Part shown: positions 43,865-53,357 of the stretch, one piece after another
Position numbering within the stretch: position 1 is the stretch's first letter
How the letters are laid out: each line of letters begins with the position of its first letter
Source: Sphingomonas sp.
GTDB taxonomy: Bacteria; Pseudomonadota; Alphaproteobacteria; Sphingomonadales; Sphingomonadaceae
Direction: 5' to 3'
NCBI RefSeq assembly: GCF_017745215.1
Contig: NZ_JAGHZV010000001.1
Coordinates: 186,001-250,000 of the forward strand
Length of the DNA: 64,000 nucleotides
Made by a program: the position numbers and the translations under genes
Notes under the pieces: generated by a model
What the model was told of the DNA's origin: nothing
Database searches by the model: none
The model's input: the letters and a program-made list of their open reading frames with translations, nothing else

Positions 43865-45043
43865 CTAGTCAATCCCCCCTGCGGCGCCGGGCTGATCCGG
43901 GACGGAGTTCTTGGTGTGAAGCCGAGTGCAAAATATTGAATCCGTTCCGAAGAAAAGTTCGCGGAGCCGGGCCCGAAACGCCGGAACGGCAAAATAGTTT
44001 AGTCCGCTCGGGACCGTTCTCGGGCGGCGGAGCGATTCGGCGACGGCGTCCTTGATCGCGGTCGGATCGAACGGGTCGACGGCGATGCCCAGCTCACCTC
44101 CGCGGATTGCTTCGAAGCTGCCGTCGCGCGTGCTCGCGACGGTCGGCACGCCGCACGCCATCGCCTCCAGGCAGACGATGCCGAAGCCTTCGCCCAGGCT
44201 GGGCATGACATAGACGTCGGCGAGGCGGAAATAATCGGCCTTGCGTTCCTCGGGTACGAAGCCGGTGAAGATCACGCGGTCGCCGACGCCGAACTGCTTC
44301 GCCTTGTCGCGCAGCCGCTCCAGGTCGTCGCCCGCGCCGGCGACGACATAGACCGCGGAGGGATCGTGCGCGGCGATCAGCGGCATCGCCTCGATCACGC
44401 GATCGAAGCCCTTGTAGCGCTCGCGGCCCGCCAGCCGACCCATGGTGAGCAGCACGGTGCGCCCGGCGAGGCCGAACTTCTCGACGAGGTCGGGCGCCTT
44501 GGGCGCCACGCCATAGCGTTCGAGCGTGATCGTGTTGGGCAGCACGCGCGCGCCGGTACGGGGCGGCCGTGCCCATTTGAGGTAGCGATCGGCGGTGACC
44601 GCGCTGACCGACAGCACCACGTCGATCCTCCCCGTGAGCCACCGCACCAGCGCGCCGGGATGCGGCGTCCAGGCGTCGATCCCATGGATCTGGAGCGCGA
44701 GCTTCGCGCGACGCAGCCCCGCCACCAGCGCCGCGAGCGGCAGCAGGTTGAGGTGGCCGCAAAGCACGAGGTCGGGACGCGGACCCGAGAAGGCGTGGCG
44801 CAGCACCGCCAGCGCATAGGCCGGCTTGCCGGCGATCCCGGAGAGATCGAAGTGGAGCTTGGCGGGCAGCTCGCCCACCGGCTCCTTGGCGATCCGCGGC
44901 AATGCGTCAACGCGGCCGACCTCGTCGAGCGAGCAGAGGCCGTCGATCAGGTCGCGGTTGTACTGCGAGATGCCACCGAACCCGCCATAGGCATCGGTCA
45001 CCAGGATCAGGAAGGTGGCGGGACGAGACATGGGCCGGGACAT
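43865..45043 (-). CDS. Glycosyltransferase family 4
   Basis: A 392-aa GT-B enzyme: FLILVTDAYGGFGGISQYNRDLIDGL, LLTMGRLAGRERYKGFDRVIEAM, and GEGFGIVCLEAMACGVPTV. The gene begins with a tandem 12-base duplication giving MSRPMSRP, so ATG 45043 and ATG 45031 are both possible starts. It follows the UXS gene by 14 bases. Confidence 0.9.
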   Translation of the reverse strand: MSRPMSRPATFLILVTDAYGGFGGISQYNRDLIDGLCSLDEVGRVDALPRIAKEPVGELPAKLHFDLSGIAGKPAYALAVLRHAFSGPRPDLVLCGHLNLLPLAALVAGLRRAKLALQIHGIDAWTPHPGALVRWLTGRIDVVLSVSAVTADRYLKWARPPRTGARVLPNTITLERYGVAPKAPDLVEKFGLAGRTVLLTMGRLAGRERYKGFDRVIEAMPLIAAHDPSAVYVVAGAGDDLERLRDKAKQFGVGDRVIFTGFVPEERKADYFRLADVYVMPSLGEGFGIVCLEAMACGVPTVASTRDGSFEAIRGGELGIAVDPFDPTAIKDAVAESLRRPRTVPSGLNYFAVPAFRARLRELFFGTDSIFCTRLHTKNSVPDQPGAAGGID

Positions 45044-45057
45044 GGGCCGGGACCGCC

Positions 45058-46014
45058 TCAGCGGTCGAGGCTGGCGAAATAGGCGATCGTCGCGTCGAGG
45101 CCCTGGCTCAGCGGCACCTTGGGCTCCCAGCCGAGCTTCTCGCGCGCGACGCGGATGTCGGGCTGGCGCTGCTTGGGGTCGTCCGAAGGCAGCGGCTCCT
45201 CGACCAGCGGCGACTTGGCGCCGGTCTTCTCGATCACCAGCTCGGCGAGTTCGCGGATCGTGAACTCGACCGGATTGCCGATGTTGACCGGGCCGGGGAA
45301 GCCCGCTTCGGTGCCCATCAGCCGGATGAAGCCTTCGATCAGGTCGTCGACGTAGCAGAAGCTGCGCGTCTGCGAGCCGTTGCCGTAGATGGTGATCGGC
45401 CGGCCATCCAGCGCCTGGACGATGAAGTTCGAGACCACGCGCCCGTCGGCAGGGTGCATGCGCGGGCCATAGGTGTTGAAGATCCGCGCGACCTTCACGT
45501 CGATGCCGTGCTGGCGGTGATAGTCGAAGAACAGCGTCTCGGCGCAGCGCTTGCCTTCGTCGTAGCAGGAGCGCGTGCCGATGGGATTGACGTTGCCCCA
45601 ATAGGCTTCGGTCTGCGGATGCTCGGTCGGGTCGCCATAGACTTCGCTGGTCGAGGCCTGGAAGATCCGGCAGCGCAGCCGCTTGGCGAGGCCGAGCATG
45701 TTGATCGCGCCGATCACCGAGGTCTTGGTCGTCTGCACCGGATCGTATTGATAGTGGATCGGCGAGGCGGGGCAGGCGAGATTGTAGATCTCGTCGACCT
45801 CGACGAAGAGCGGGAAGGTCACGTCGTGGCGCAGGAACTCGAAGCGCGGGTTCGAGTGAAGATGCTCCACGTTACGCTTGGCGCCGGTGAAGAGATTGTC
45901 GACGCAGAGCACCTCATGCCCTTCGGCCAGCAGCCGATCGCACAGGTGCGAGCCGAGGAAGCCCGCGCCGCCGGTGACGAGGATACGTTTTCTGCTGCCA
46001 TAGACGCGTGCCAA
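45058..46014 (-). CDS. UDP-glucuronate decarboxylase (UDP-xylose synthase)
   Basis: A 318-aa extended SDR enzyme: [34 protein letters not shown] and the YDEGKR active-site block typical of UXS. It decarboxylates UDP-glucuronate to UDP-xylose with bound NAD+. This predicts xylose, or a derivative, in the glycan. UDP-glucose from galU could be its distant precursor; no UDP-glucose dehydrogenase was seen here. Confidence 0.92.
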   Translation of the reverse strand: MARVYGSRKRILVTGGAGFLGSHLCDRLLAEGHEVLCVDNLFTGAKRNVEHLHSNPRFEFLRHDVTFPLFVEVDEIYNLACPASPIHYQYDPVQTTKTSVIGAINMLGLAKRLRCRIFQASTSEVYGDPTEHPQTEAYWGNVNPIGTRSCYDEGKRCAETLFFDYHRQHGIDVKVARIFNTYGPRMHPADGRVVSNFIVQALDGRPITIYGNGSQTRSFCYVDDLIEGFIRLMGTEAGFPGPVNIGNPVEFTIRELAELVIEKTGAKSPLVEEPLPSDDPKQRQPDIRVAREKLGWEPKVPLSQGLDATIAYFASLDR

Positions 46015-46038
46015 AGGACGGAACCCTTTCCTGCCTGT

Positions 46039-47007
46039 TCAGTGAGCCGCGACTTCGAGGCGCAGCATGTCGTTGTTTTCGAGGAACCAGCGATAGACTT
46101 GCGCAACGCCTTCCCCAAGCGGGATCGACGCGCGCCAGCCCAGTGTATCGAGCTTTGCCGTATCCACCAGCTTGCGCGGGGTGCCGTCGGGCTTGGACGC
46201 ATCGAATTCGAGCCGGCCCGTGAAGCCCACCGCCTCGGCGACCGTGTGCGCGAGCTCGGCGATGCTGGTCTCCTGCCCGCTGCCGATGTTGACGAAGCCG
46301 GCGTCGGAATAGGCCTTCGCCAGGAACACCAAGGCATCGGCGAGATCGTCGACGTGGAGGAATTCGCGCAACGGACTGCCCGATCCCCAGACGGTCATCG
46401 CCTCGGCGCCGGCGAGCTTCGCCTCGTGCGCCTTGCGCATCAGCGCCGGCAGGACGTGGCTGGCGTTCAGGTCGAAATTGTCGAAGGGGCCGTAAAGGTT
46501 GGTCGGCTGGGCCGAGATGAAGTCGCAGCCATATTGCGCGCGATAGGCCTCGCAGAGCTTGAGCCCGGCGATCTTGGCGATGGCGTACCATTGGTTGGTC
46601 GGCTCGAGCGGGCCGGTGAGCAGCGCTTCCTCGGGCATCGGCTGCGGCGCGAGCTTGGGGAAGATGCACGACGAGCCGAGGAAGACGAGCTTCGAGGTGC
46701 CCGCGAGGCGCGCGCCCTCGATCACGTTCGTCTCGATCACCAGGTTGTCGTAGAGGAAACTGGCGGGCAAGCTGTCGTTCGCCTGGATGCCGCCGACCCT
46801 GGCGGCGGCGAGGAAGATCAGGTCGGGCCTGGCTTCGGCGATCCAGCCGTGGGTGGCGGCCTGGTCGCGCAGGTCGAGGCGCGGCCGGGGCGAGGGGACC
46901 AGCGCGACGTCCTCGCGCGCGAGCCGGCGCACGATCGCGCGGCCGACCATGCCGTGCTCGCCCGCGACCCAGACGCGCTTGCCCGCGAGCGGGAAGAGAT
47001 CGGCCAT
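46039..47007 (-). CDS. fcl: GDP-L-fucose synthase
   Basis: A 322-aa epimerase-reductase: GKRVWVAGEHGMVGRAIVRRL, FLGSSCIFPKLAPQPMPE, and the YxxxK motif in NQWYAIAKIAG. It makes GDP-L-fucose from the Gmd product. It follows gmd by 8 bases, so L-fucose is expected in the polymer. Confidence 0.93.
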   Translation of the reverse strand: MADLFPLAGKRVWVAGEHGMVGRAIVRRLAREDVALVPSPRPRLDLRDQAATHGWIAEARPDLIFLAAARVGGIQANDSLPASFLYDNLVIETNVIEGARLAGTSKLVFLGSSCIFPKLAPQPMPEEALLTGPLEPTNQWYAIAKIAGLKLCEAYRAQYGCDFISAQPTNLYGPFDNFDLNASHVLPALMRKAHEAKLAGAEAMTVWGSGSPLREFLHVDDLADALVFLAKAYSDAGFVNIGSGQETSIAELAHTVAEAVGFTGRLEFDASKPDGTPRKLVDTAKLDTLGWRASIPLGEGVAQVYRWFLENNDMLRLEVAAH

Positions 47008-47015
47008 CGCTTGGC

Positions 47016-48119
47016 TCAGCGTCCGGCGGCGTGGAGCGCGGCGGGGCGCTCCTCGTCGGGGCGGCGGGAGGCTGCCTCGGCGGCGACGGTCTTGAGGTCC
47101 TCGCGCACCATCTCGGACACCAGCTCGGGGAGCGTGACCCTGGGTTCCCAGCCGAGCAGCCGCTTCGCCTTGGAGGCGTCGCCGATCAGCAGCTCGACTT
47201 CGGTCGGGCGGAAATAGCGCGGGTCGATCCGGACCAGCACGTTGCCCGAAGCGGCGCAGCGGCCGATCTCGTCGACGCCTTCGCCTTCCCAGGCAATGGT
47301 GGTGCCGGCTTCCTTGAACGCGAGCTCGACGAAGGTGCGCACCTTGTTGGTCACCCCGGTCGCCAGCACGAAATCGTCGCCCTGCTCGTGCTGGACGATC
47401 CGCCACATCCCCTCGACATAGTCGCGGGCATGGCCCCAGTCGCGCTCGGCGTCGAGGTTGCCGAGCCACAGCGTCTCCTGGATGCCGAGCCGGATCGCCG
47501 CGACCGCGCGGGTGATCTTGCGCGTCACGAAGGTCTCGCCGCGGATCGGGCTCTCATGGTTGAACAGGATGCCGTTCGAAGCGTGGATGCCATAGGCCTC
47601 GCGGTAGTTGACCGTGATCCAATAGGCGTAGAGCTTCGCCGCGGCATAGGGCGAGCGGGGGTAGAAGGGCGTCTTCTCGGTCTGCGGGACCTGCTGGACG
47701 AGGCCGTAGAGCTCGGAGGTCGAGGCCTGGTAGAAGCGTGTCTTCTCGGTGAGCTTGAGCAGCCGCAGCGCTTCGAGCAGCCTGAGCGTGCCGATCGCAT
47801 CGGCATTGGCGGTATACTCCGCGGTGTCGAAGCTGACCTGGACGTGGCTCTGCGCGGCGAGATTATAGATCTCGTCGGGCTGGGTCTCCTGGACGATGCG
47901 GATCAGGTTGGTCGAATCGGTCATGTCGCCATAGTGCAAGTGCAGTCGCGCACCGCTCTCGTGCGGATCCTGGTAGAGATGGTCGATCCGCTGGGTGTTG
48001 AACGACGAGGAACGGCGCTTGATGCCGTGCACCTCATAGCCCTTGGCGAGCAGCAGCTCGACCAGATAGGCGCCGTCCTGGCCCGTGACGCCCGTTACCA
48101 GCGCAGTGCGCTTCGTCAT
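47016..48119 (-). CDS. gmd: GDP-mannose 4,6-dehydratase
   Basis: A 367-aa SDR dehydratase: [54 protein letters not shown] and [19 protein letters not shown]. It makes the 4-keto-6-deoxy intermediate for Fcl. It is the first gene of the long minus-strand run; its promoter should lie in the 94-base gap before it, but no clear -35/-10 pair was identified. Confidence 0.96.
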   Translation of the reverse strand: MTKRTALVTGVTGQDGAYLVELLLAKGYEVHGIKRRSSSFNTQRIDHLYQDPHESGARLHLHYGDMTDSTNLIRIVQETQPDEIYNLAAQSHVQVSFDTAEYTANADAIGTLRLLEALRLLKLTEKTRFYQASTSELYGLVQQVPQTEKTPFYPRSPYAAAKLYAYWITVNYREAYGIHASNGILFNHESPIRGETFVTRKITRAVAAIRLGIQETLWLGNLDAERDWGHARDYVEGMWRIVQHEQGDDFVLATGVTNKVRTFVELAFKEAGTTIAWEGEGVDEIGRCAASGNVLVRIDPRYFRPTEVELLIGDASKAKRLLGWEPRVTLPELVSEMVREDLKTVAAEAASRRPDEERPAALHAAGR

Positions 48120-48213
48120 TCCACCCTCACCATGACTGAGAGGGAGCGCTAGAATAGCCGTCCGGGCAAGTCCAGCACTTCACTCCCGGCAAATCATTCT
48201 GCTAGCTCGGGGC

Positions 48214-49185
48214 ATGACTGCGATCGCTTTCCGCTTCACGCTGTTCCTCGCCGCGCTGGCGGGGCTGCTCCAGCCGGCAGCGGCGGCGGATTCGGACGAA
48301 GTGGTGCAGCTGCTGCTGTTCCAGGCGGTCGAGGCGCGGATCGCGGGGATCGGCTATCGGCTCGCGACGGCGGCGGGGGATCTTTGTCCGAAGCCGGTGC
48401 CGCTGAGCGGCATCCAAGTGCAGGATGCGAGCCTCTATCCGCCGAGCGAGGACGCCAGCCTCGCCGCGGCGTTCGGCGGCGGGCCGTGGCCCAAGGTCTT
48501 CGCGGTGGTGCCCGGCAGCCCCGCTGCGGCGGCGGGGCTGAAGGCGAATGATTCGATCGTGGCGATCGACGGCAGGCCGGTGCCGCCCGCCACGCGCCGG
48601 CCGGACTATGGCCGGGTGCTCGCCGCGCTTGGGATGCTCGATGCGGCGCTGGCAGGCGGGCGCGCCGAGCTGGCGGTCGAGCGCGACGGCAAGCGGCTGG
48701 ACGTGGCGTTCGACGCGGCGCGGGGCTGCGCGAGCCGCTTCCAGCTCAAGGCATCGGGCGCGAAACAGGCGCTGGCGGACGGGCGCTATGTCGAAGTGAC
48801 TTCGGGCCTCGCGGCGTTCGCGACCGACGATGACGAGCTCGCCGCGGCGATCGCGCATGAGATGGCGCACAACATCCTCGGCCATCGCGCGGCGCTGGAC
48901 GCAGCGGGAGTGCAGCGCGGCATCCTCCAGAACTTCGGCCGCAACGCCCGGCTGACCCGCGCGACCGAGCTCGAGGCGGATCGTTTCTCGGTCTATCTAC
49001 TCGATCGTGCCGGCTATCCGATGGAAGGCGCGGTGCGGCTGTGGCAGCGGATGGGGAAGGAGACGTTCGACTTCGGCGACTTCACCCATCCCGGCGCGGC
49101 GAAGCGGATCGCGGCGATCGAGGGGGAGATTGCCAGGATCCGCGCGGCGAAGGCGCGGGGGGAAGTGGCGCGGTTCGAGCCTTAA
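48214..49185 (+). CDS. M48-family metalloprotease with PDZ domain, exported
   Basis: A 323-aa protein with a signal peptide (1-24), a PDZ-like domain at about 95-165 (VPGSPAAAAGLKANDSIVAIDG), and an M48 protease domain with HEMAH (215-219) and ELEAD (252-256). It likely acts in the periplasm on misfolded or outer-membrane proteins. It sits alone on the plus strand between the gmd run and wecBC. Confidence 0.88.
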   Translation: MTAIAFRFTLFLAALAGLLQPAAAADSDEVVQLLLFQAVEARIAGIGYRLATAAGDLCPKPVPLSGIQVQDASLYPPSEDASLAAAFGGGPWPKVFAVVPGSPAAAAGLKANDSIVAIDGRPVPPATRRPDYGRVLAALGMLDAALAGGRAELAVERDGKRLDVAFDAARGCASRFQLKASGAKQALADGRYVEVTSGLAAFATDDDELAAAIAHEMAHNILGHRAALDAAGVQRGILQNFGRNARLTRATELEADRFSVYLLDRAGYPMEGAVRLWQRMGKETFDFGDFTHPGAAKRIAAIEGEIARIRAAKARGEVARFEP

Positions 49186-49210
49186 CTCCCCTCCCTTCCA
49201 GGGAGGGGAG
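49186..49210. terminator. Hairpin between convergent M48 protease and wecC genes
   Basis: CTCCCCTCCC and GGGAGGGGAG form a perfect 10-bp stem with a 5-base loop, starting right after the TAA of the protease gene. No T-run follows on either strand. Confidence 0.55.
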
Positions 49211-49218
49211 AAGGAAGT

Positions 49219-50514
49219 TCAACCCACCTTGCGCAGCGGCGAGACCGCTATCGCCTTGGGCTGGTCGGGCCAGATCCCGCGCGTGTCGTACACCAGCTTG
49301 GCCGAGCGCTCGTCCAGCGGGACCGACTTGAACACGTCATGGTCGACCAGCACGATCAGGATCGGGCAGGTCTCGAGCGCGGTGTCGATGTCGATCAGGC
49401 TCGCGCCCGTCCCGTCGAACGCCTTGGGCAGCACGCTCGCATAGGGCTCGACGATGCGGACGCGCTCGCCGAAGCGTTGCGCCAGGCTGGCCGCGACCTT
49501 GAGCGCGGGGCTCTCGCGGAAGTCGTCGATGTTCGCCTTGAACGCGAGGCCGAGGCACGCGACCGGCGCTCCGGCCAAGCTCTCGATCAGCGCCTCGGCG
49601 CGGCCGATGGTGTAGCCGACCTTGCCGTCGTTGACCTGGCGCGCAGTGCGGATCAGCGGCGTCGCCTCGGGGGCCGAATGGACGAGGAACCACGGGTCGA
49701 CCGCGATGCAATGCCCGCCGACGCCGGGGCCGGGCGAGAGGATGTTGACGCGCGGGTGGCGGTTGGCGAGGCGGATCACTTCCCACACGTCGACGCCCAT
49801 CTTCTCGGCGACGAGGCTCAGCTCGTTGGCGAAGGCGATGTTGACGTCGCGGAAGGCGTTCTCGGTGAGCTTGGTCATTTCCGCCGCGCGCGCGCTGGTG
49901 GTGACGCAGGCGCCGCGCACGAAGCGCCGGTAGAATTGCAGCGCCTTGCGCGCGCAGCGCGAGGTGATGCCGCCGATCACGCGGTCGTTCTCGATCAGCT
50001 CGACGAGGATGCGGCCGGGGAGCACGCGCTCGGGGCAATAGGCGATCGCCACGTCGGCGCTGCCGGCGCAGCGGCCGGGGATGTTGAGATCGGGGCGGAG
50101 CTCGGCGAGCAGGTCGGCGACCTGCTCGGTGGTGCCGACCGGCGAGGTCGATTCGAGGATGACCGTGTCGCCGGGCTTGAGCACGATCGCGATGGTGGTC
50201 GCGGCCTTGAGGACATAGCCGATGTCGGGGGCATGGTCGGCGTCGAAGGGGGTCGGGACGGCGATGACGAAGACGTCGGCCGGCTCGATCTGGAGCGAGG
50301 CGCGCAGGTTCCCGCGCGCGACGACGCCCGAGACGAGGCCGTCGAGGTCGATCTCCTCGATGTGGACCTTGCCCGAGTTGATCGTGTCGACCACCGACTG
50401 GTGGACGTCGATGCCGAGCACCTGCGCCCCGGTCCGCGCGATCACCGCGGCGGTGGGAAGCCCGATATAGCCGAGTCCGAGGACCGCGACCTTCAGCTCA
50501 GCATCCGAAAGCAT
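49219..50514 (-). CDS. wecC: UDP-N-acetyl-D-mannosaminuronate dehydrogenase
   Basis: A 431-aa member of the UDP-glucose/GDP-mannose dehydrogenase family: VAVLGLGYIGLPTAAVIA, TSPVGTTEQV, YCPERVLPG, the active-site cysteine in GPGVGGHCIAVDPWF, and KANIDDFRESPA. It oxidises UDP-ManNAc to UDP-ManNAcA. Its start overlaps the wecB end by 17 bases; a TTG two codons earlier is an alternative. Confidence 0.94.
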   Translation of the reverse strand: MLSDAELKVAVLGLGYIGLPTAAVIARTGAQVLGIDVHQSVVDTINSGKVHIEEIDLDGLVSGVVARGNLRASLQIEPADVFVIAVPTPFDADHAPDIGYVLKAATTIAIVLKPGDTVILESTSPVGTTEQVADLLAELRPDLNIPGRCAGSADVAIAYCPERVLPGRILVELIENDRVIGGITSRCARKALQFYRRFVRGACVTTSARAAEMTKLTENAFRDVNIAFANELSLVAEKMGVDVWEVIRLANRHPRVNILSPGPGVGGHCIAVDPWFLVHSAPEATPLIRTARQVNDGKVGYTIGRAEALIESLAGAPVACLGLAFKANIDDFRESPALKVAASLAQRFGERVRIVEPYASVLPKAFDGTGASLIDIDTALETCPILIVLVDHDVFKSVPLDERSAKLVYDTRGIWPDQPKAIAVSPLRKVG

Positions 50515-51622
50515 CCGCAACGATCCCCGCTATCCGCGCCGAGGCGTGGCCGTCGCCGAACGGATTGTGCGCGCGGGCCATCGCCGAATAGGCACTGGGT
50601 ACGTCGAGGAGGGTTGAGATTTCGGAAACGATCCGGTCCTCGTCGGTGCCGACGAGCCTGGCGGTGCCCGCGGCGATGCCTTCGGGGCGTTCGGTGGTCT
50701 CGCGCATCACGAGGACCGGCTTGCCGAGCGCGGGGGCTTCCTCCTGGACGCCGCCCGAATCGGTGAGGACGATCTCGGCCATGCCGAGAGCGCGGATGAA
50801 GTGCGGGTAATCGAGCGGGTCGATGCGGGCGATGTCGGGATTGGTGCCCAGCACTTCGTCCATCACCGAGACGACATTGGGGTTGGGGTGGACCGGGAAG
50901 AGCACCGCGACGTCGGGCCGGTCGGCGATGCGGCGGATCGCGCGGGCGATCGCCTGCATGCCGCCGCCGAAATTCTCGCGGCGGTGGGTGGTGACCAAGA
51001 CCAGTCGCTTGCCCGCGAATCGCTCGGCGATCTCGTCGAGCCCGGCGGCGAGGGTGGGGTTCGCCTCGATCGCGGCGCGAGTGGCGAGCAGCGCGTCGAT
51101 GACCGTGTTGCCGGTGACGTGGATCGTCGCGGGCGCGATGTTCTCGCGGCGGAGCGCTTCGGCCGCGGTCTCGGTAGGCGCGAAATGCTGGTCGGCGATC
51201 GGGGCGACGATGCGGCGGTTCACTTCCTCGGGCCAGGGATGGAAGATGTCGCCCGAGCGCAGCCCCGCCTCGACATGGCTCACCGGCACCTTGCGGTAAT
51301 AGGCCGCGAGCGCGCCGACCATCGCGGTGGCGGTGTCGCCCTGGACGATGACGCGGTCGGGCTTCTCGGCGTCCATCACGGCGCCCAGGCCGGTGAGCAG
51401 GCGGGCGGTGAGGGCGTCGAGCGTCTGGCCGGGCTGCATCAGGTCGAGGTCGATGTCGGGCACGAGGCCGGCGATCGAGAGGACCTGGTCGAGCAGCCCG
51501 CGATGCTGCGCAGTGACGCAGGTGCGCACTTCGAGCCCCGGCGTTGCGGCCAGCGCGCGGACCACCGGGAAGAGCTTGATCGCCTCGGGGCGGGTTCCGA
51601 AGATGACGAGGACCTTGCGCAT
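50498..51622 (-). CDS. wecB: UDP-N-acetylglucosamine 2-epimerase
   Basis: A 374-aa non-hydrolysing epimerase: FGTRPEAIKLFPVV, VQGDTATAMVGALAAYY, HVEAGLRSGDIFHPWPEEVNR, TTHRRENFGGG and LTDSGGVQEEAP. It makes UDP-ManNAc for WecC. The ATG at 51622 is preferred over a GTG two codons before. The wecBC pair predicts ManNAcA in a polymer. Confidence 0.96.
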   Translation of the reverse strand: MRKVLVIFGTRPEAIKLFPVVRALAATPGLEVRTCVTAQHRGLLDQVLSIAGLVPDIDLDLMQPGQTLDALTARLLTGLGAVMDAEKPDRVIVQGDTATAMVGALAAYYRKVPVSHVEAGLRSGDIFHPWPEEVNRRIVAPIADQHFAPTETAAEALRRENIAPATIHVTGNTVIDALLATRAAIEANPTLAAGLDEIAERFAGKRLVLVTTHRRENFGGGMQAIARAIRRIADRPDVAVLFPVHPNPNVVSVMDEVLGTNPDIARIDPLDYPHFIRALGMAEIVLTDSGGVQEEAPALGKPVLVMRETTERPEGIAAGTARLVGTDEDRIVSEISTLLDVPSAYSAMARAHNPFGDGHASARIAGIVADAFGC

Positions 51623-51658
51623 CGGCACCGTACCTAACCTCGGCTGCTTAAGGCGGCG

Positions 51659-51997
51659 CTAACCGCCGCGGTCCCAGCGGCGGAGACCCCAGGCGACGAG
51701 CAGCGCGATCGCCGCGGCGCCGATGTCGGTGAACCAATCGTCCCATTCGGCGACATGCGTGGTGCGCAGCAGCATCTGCACCAGTTCGATCGACCCGCCG
51801 AGCGCGGCATAGATGAGGAACTGCCAGCGCAGGCGGAAGCGCGGCCAGGCGAAGGCGCTCACCAGCGGCAGCACCGCAAAGGCGAAGGCGTGACGATTCT
51901 CTCCTGTACCGAATTCGCCGGTGAGCTGTCCCGGCGAGAAGGCGAAGAACAGCATCATCACCAGCATGAACAGGAAGGTGAGTCGCGAGCGGGTCAT
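51659..51997 (-). CDS. VanZ-like family membrane protein
   Basis: A 112-aa protein with about four membrane helices and the VanZ-like end ALGGSIELVQMLLRTTHVAEWDDWFTDIGAAAIALLVAW. Members are often found beside cell-envelope genes; no enzymatic role is known. It is divergent from galU. Confidence 0.82.
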   Translation of the reverse strand: MTRSRLTFLFMLVMMLFFAFSPGQLTGEFGTGENRHAFAFAVLPLVSAFAWPRFRLRWQFLIYAALGGSIELVQMLLRTTHVAEWDDWFTDIGAAAIALLVAWGLRRWDRGG

Positions 51998-52031
51998 TCG
52001 AGGCCGAGCGTTCTACTCGCGGGACATTCCG

Positions 52032-52048
52032 GTGCAACAATATTGCAC
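52032..52048. promoter_or_regulatory. Inverted repeat GTGCAA-N5-TTGCAC before galU
   Basis: Perfect 6-base arms with an AT-rich 5-base centre lie in the 115-base divergent gap, 64 bases before galU and 34 bases before the VanZ-like gene. It could be an operator for either gene. Confidence 0.4.
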
Positions 52049-52112
52049 TGCATCATTGCGCAGGTCCCCCGCGGCCTGTATCTCCCGCGCCACGATTTGG
52101 GGGAGCTTGCGA

Positions 52113-52982
52113 ATGTCGTTCAAGCCGTTGCGTAAGGCTGTGTTTCCTGTCGGCGGTCTGGGCACCCGCTTCCTTCCCGCCACCAAGGCGATGCCCAAGG
52201 AGATGCTCCCGGTCGTCGACCGGCCGCTGATCCAGTACGCCGTCGACGAAGCGATCGAGGCGGGGATCGAGCAGATGATCTTCGTCACCGGCCGCGGCAA
52301 GAGCGCGATCGAGGACCATTTCGACATCTCCTACGAACTCGAGCACACCATGTCGTCGCGCGGCAAGTCGCTCGACGTGCTCGACGGCACGCGGCTCAAG
52401 CCGGGCAACGTCGCCTATGTGCGCCAGCAGGAGCCGATGGGCCTGGGCCATGCGGTGTGGTGCGCGCGCGACATCGTGGGCGACGAGCCCTTCGCGGTGC
52501 TGCTCGCCGACGACTTCATGGTCGGCCAGCCGGGCTGCCTCAAGCAGATGGTCGAGGCGTACAACAAGACCGGCGGCAACATGATCTGCGCGATGGAAGT
52601 CGCGGAGGAAGCGACCGACAAATACGGCATCATCACGCCGGGCGCGCGCAACGGGGCGCTCACTGAAGTGAAGGGGCTGGTCGAGAAGCCCAAGCGCGGC
52701 ACCTCGCCCTCGAACCTGGCGGTGATCGGCCGCTACATCCTCCAGCCCGACGTGATGCGCGTGCTCGAGACGCAGGAGAAGGGCGCGGGCGGCGAGATCC
52801 AGCTCACCGACGCGATGGCGCAGATGATCGGCAACCAGCCCTTCTTCGGCCTGACCTTCGACGGCGTGCGCTACGATTGCGGCGACAAGGCGGGCTTCAT
52901 CCAGGCGAACATCGCCGTGGCGCTCTCGCGTGAGGACATCAGCCCGGCGGTGAAGGAATTTTTGGGAACGTTGCCGGGTTAA
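52113..52982 (+). CDS. galU: UTP--glucose-1-phosphate uridylyltransferase
   Basis: A 289-aa nucleotidyltransferase with the signature GGLGTRFLPATKAMPKEMLPVVDRPLIQYAVDEA. It makes UDP-glucose for envelope glycans. GGGGGAG precedes the ATG at 52113; the frame is open further up but crosses the VanZ-like gene on the other strand. Likely its own promoter, with the inverted repeat at 52032. Confidence 0.96.
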   Translation: MSFKPLRKAVFPVGGLGTRFLPATKAMPKEMLPVVDRPLIQYAVDEAIEAGIEQMIFVTGRGKSAIEDHFDISYELEHTMSSRGKSLDVLDGTRLKPGNVAYVRQQEPMGLGHAVWCARDIVGDEPFAVLLADDFMVGQPGCLKQMVEAYNKTGGNMICAMEVAEEATDKYGIITPGARNGALTEVKGLVEKPKRGTSPSNLAVIGRYILQPDVMRVLETQEKGAGGEIQLTDAMAQMIGNQPFFGLTFDGVRYDCGDKAGFIQANIAVALSREDISPAVKEFLGTLPG

Positions 52983-52992
52983 CGGGTTTCAT

Positions 52993-53020
52993 CGTCATCC
53001 CGGCGAAAGCCGGGATGACG
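52993..53020. repeat. Minimal palindrome of the REP-like family
   Basis: A 28-base perfect palindrome consisting of the outer ends of the repeat arms joined around GAAAGC, with no core. It lies between the converging galU and DsrE genes. It shows how the hairpin can exist alone. Confidence 0.85.
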
Positions 53021-53033
53021 GTTTATTGCCCCT

Positions 53034-53357
53034 TCAAACCGTCACCAGCCGATCGTCGCTCAGCTCGGCGAAGATGCCGACCAGCCCGCCGGGCTCGACG
53101 CCGGCGGGCATCGCCATGTCGGCCATCGCCAGGCCCGTCTGGCAGGCGATGAACTCGACCCCGCATTCGCGCGCCATGCGGAACAGCGTGTCGCGCTCAT
53201 GGTCGCCGGGCCTGAGCAGCGCGACGGCGCCTTCGTGGCAGTAGAAGCGCGTGCGCTCGCCCTGCACCGCATGCGCGCAGGCGATGGTGAGCGCGGCGCG
53301 GAAGCGCTCGGGGTCGCCGCTCACCACGACGAGAGTCAGGCCGCGCAGCTTGGGCAT
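53034..53357 (-). CDS. DsrE family protein
   Basis: A 107-aa DsrE/TusD-fold protein: [42 protein letters not shown]. Two further cysteines are in ARECGVEFIACQTG. Members take part in sulfur relay. The ATG at 53357 lies 22 bases inside the end of the MoeB-like gene, so the two are coupled, which suits a shared sulfur-transfer role. Confidence 0.8.
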   Translation of the reverse strand: MPKLRGLTLVVVSGDPERFRAALTIACAHAVQGERTRFYCHEGAVALLRPGDHERDTLFRMARECGVEFIACQTGLAMADMAMPAGVEPGGLVGIFAELSDDRLVTV

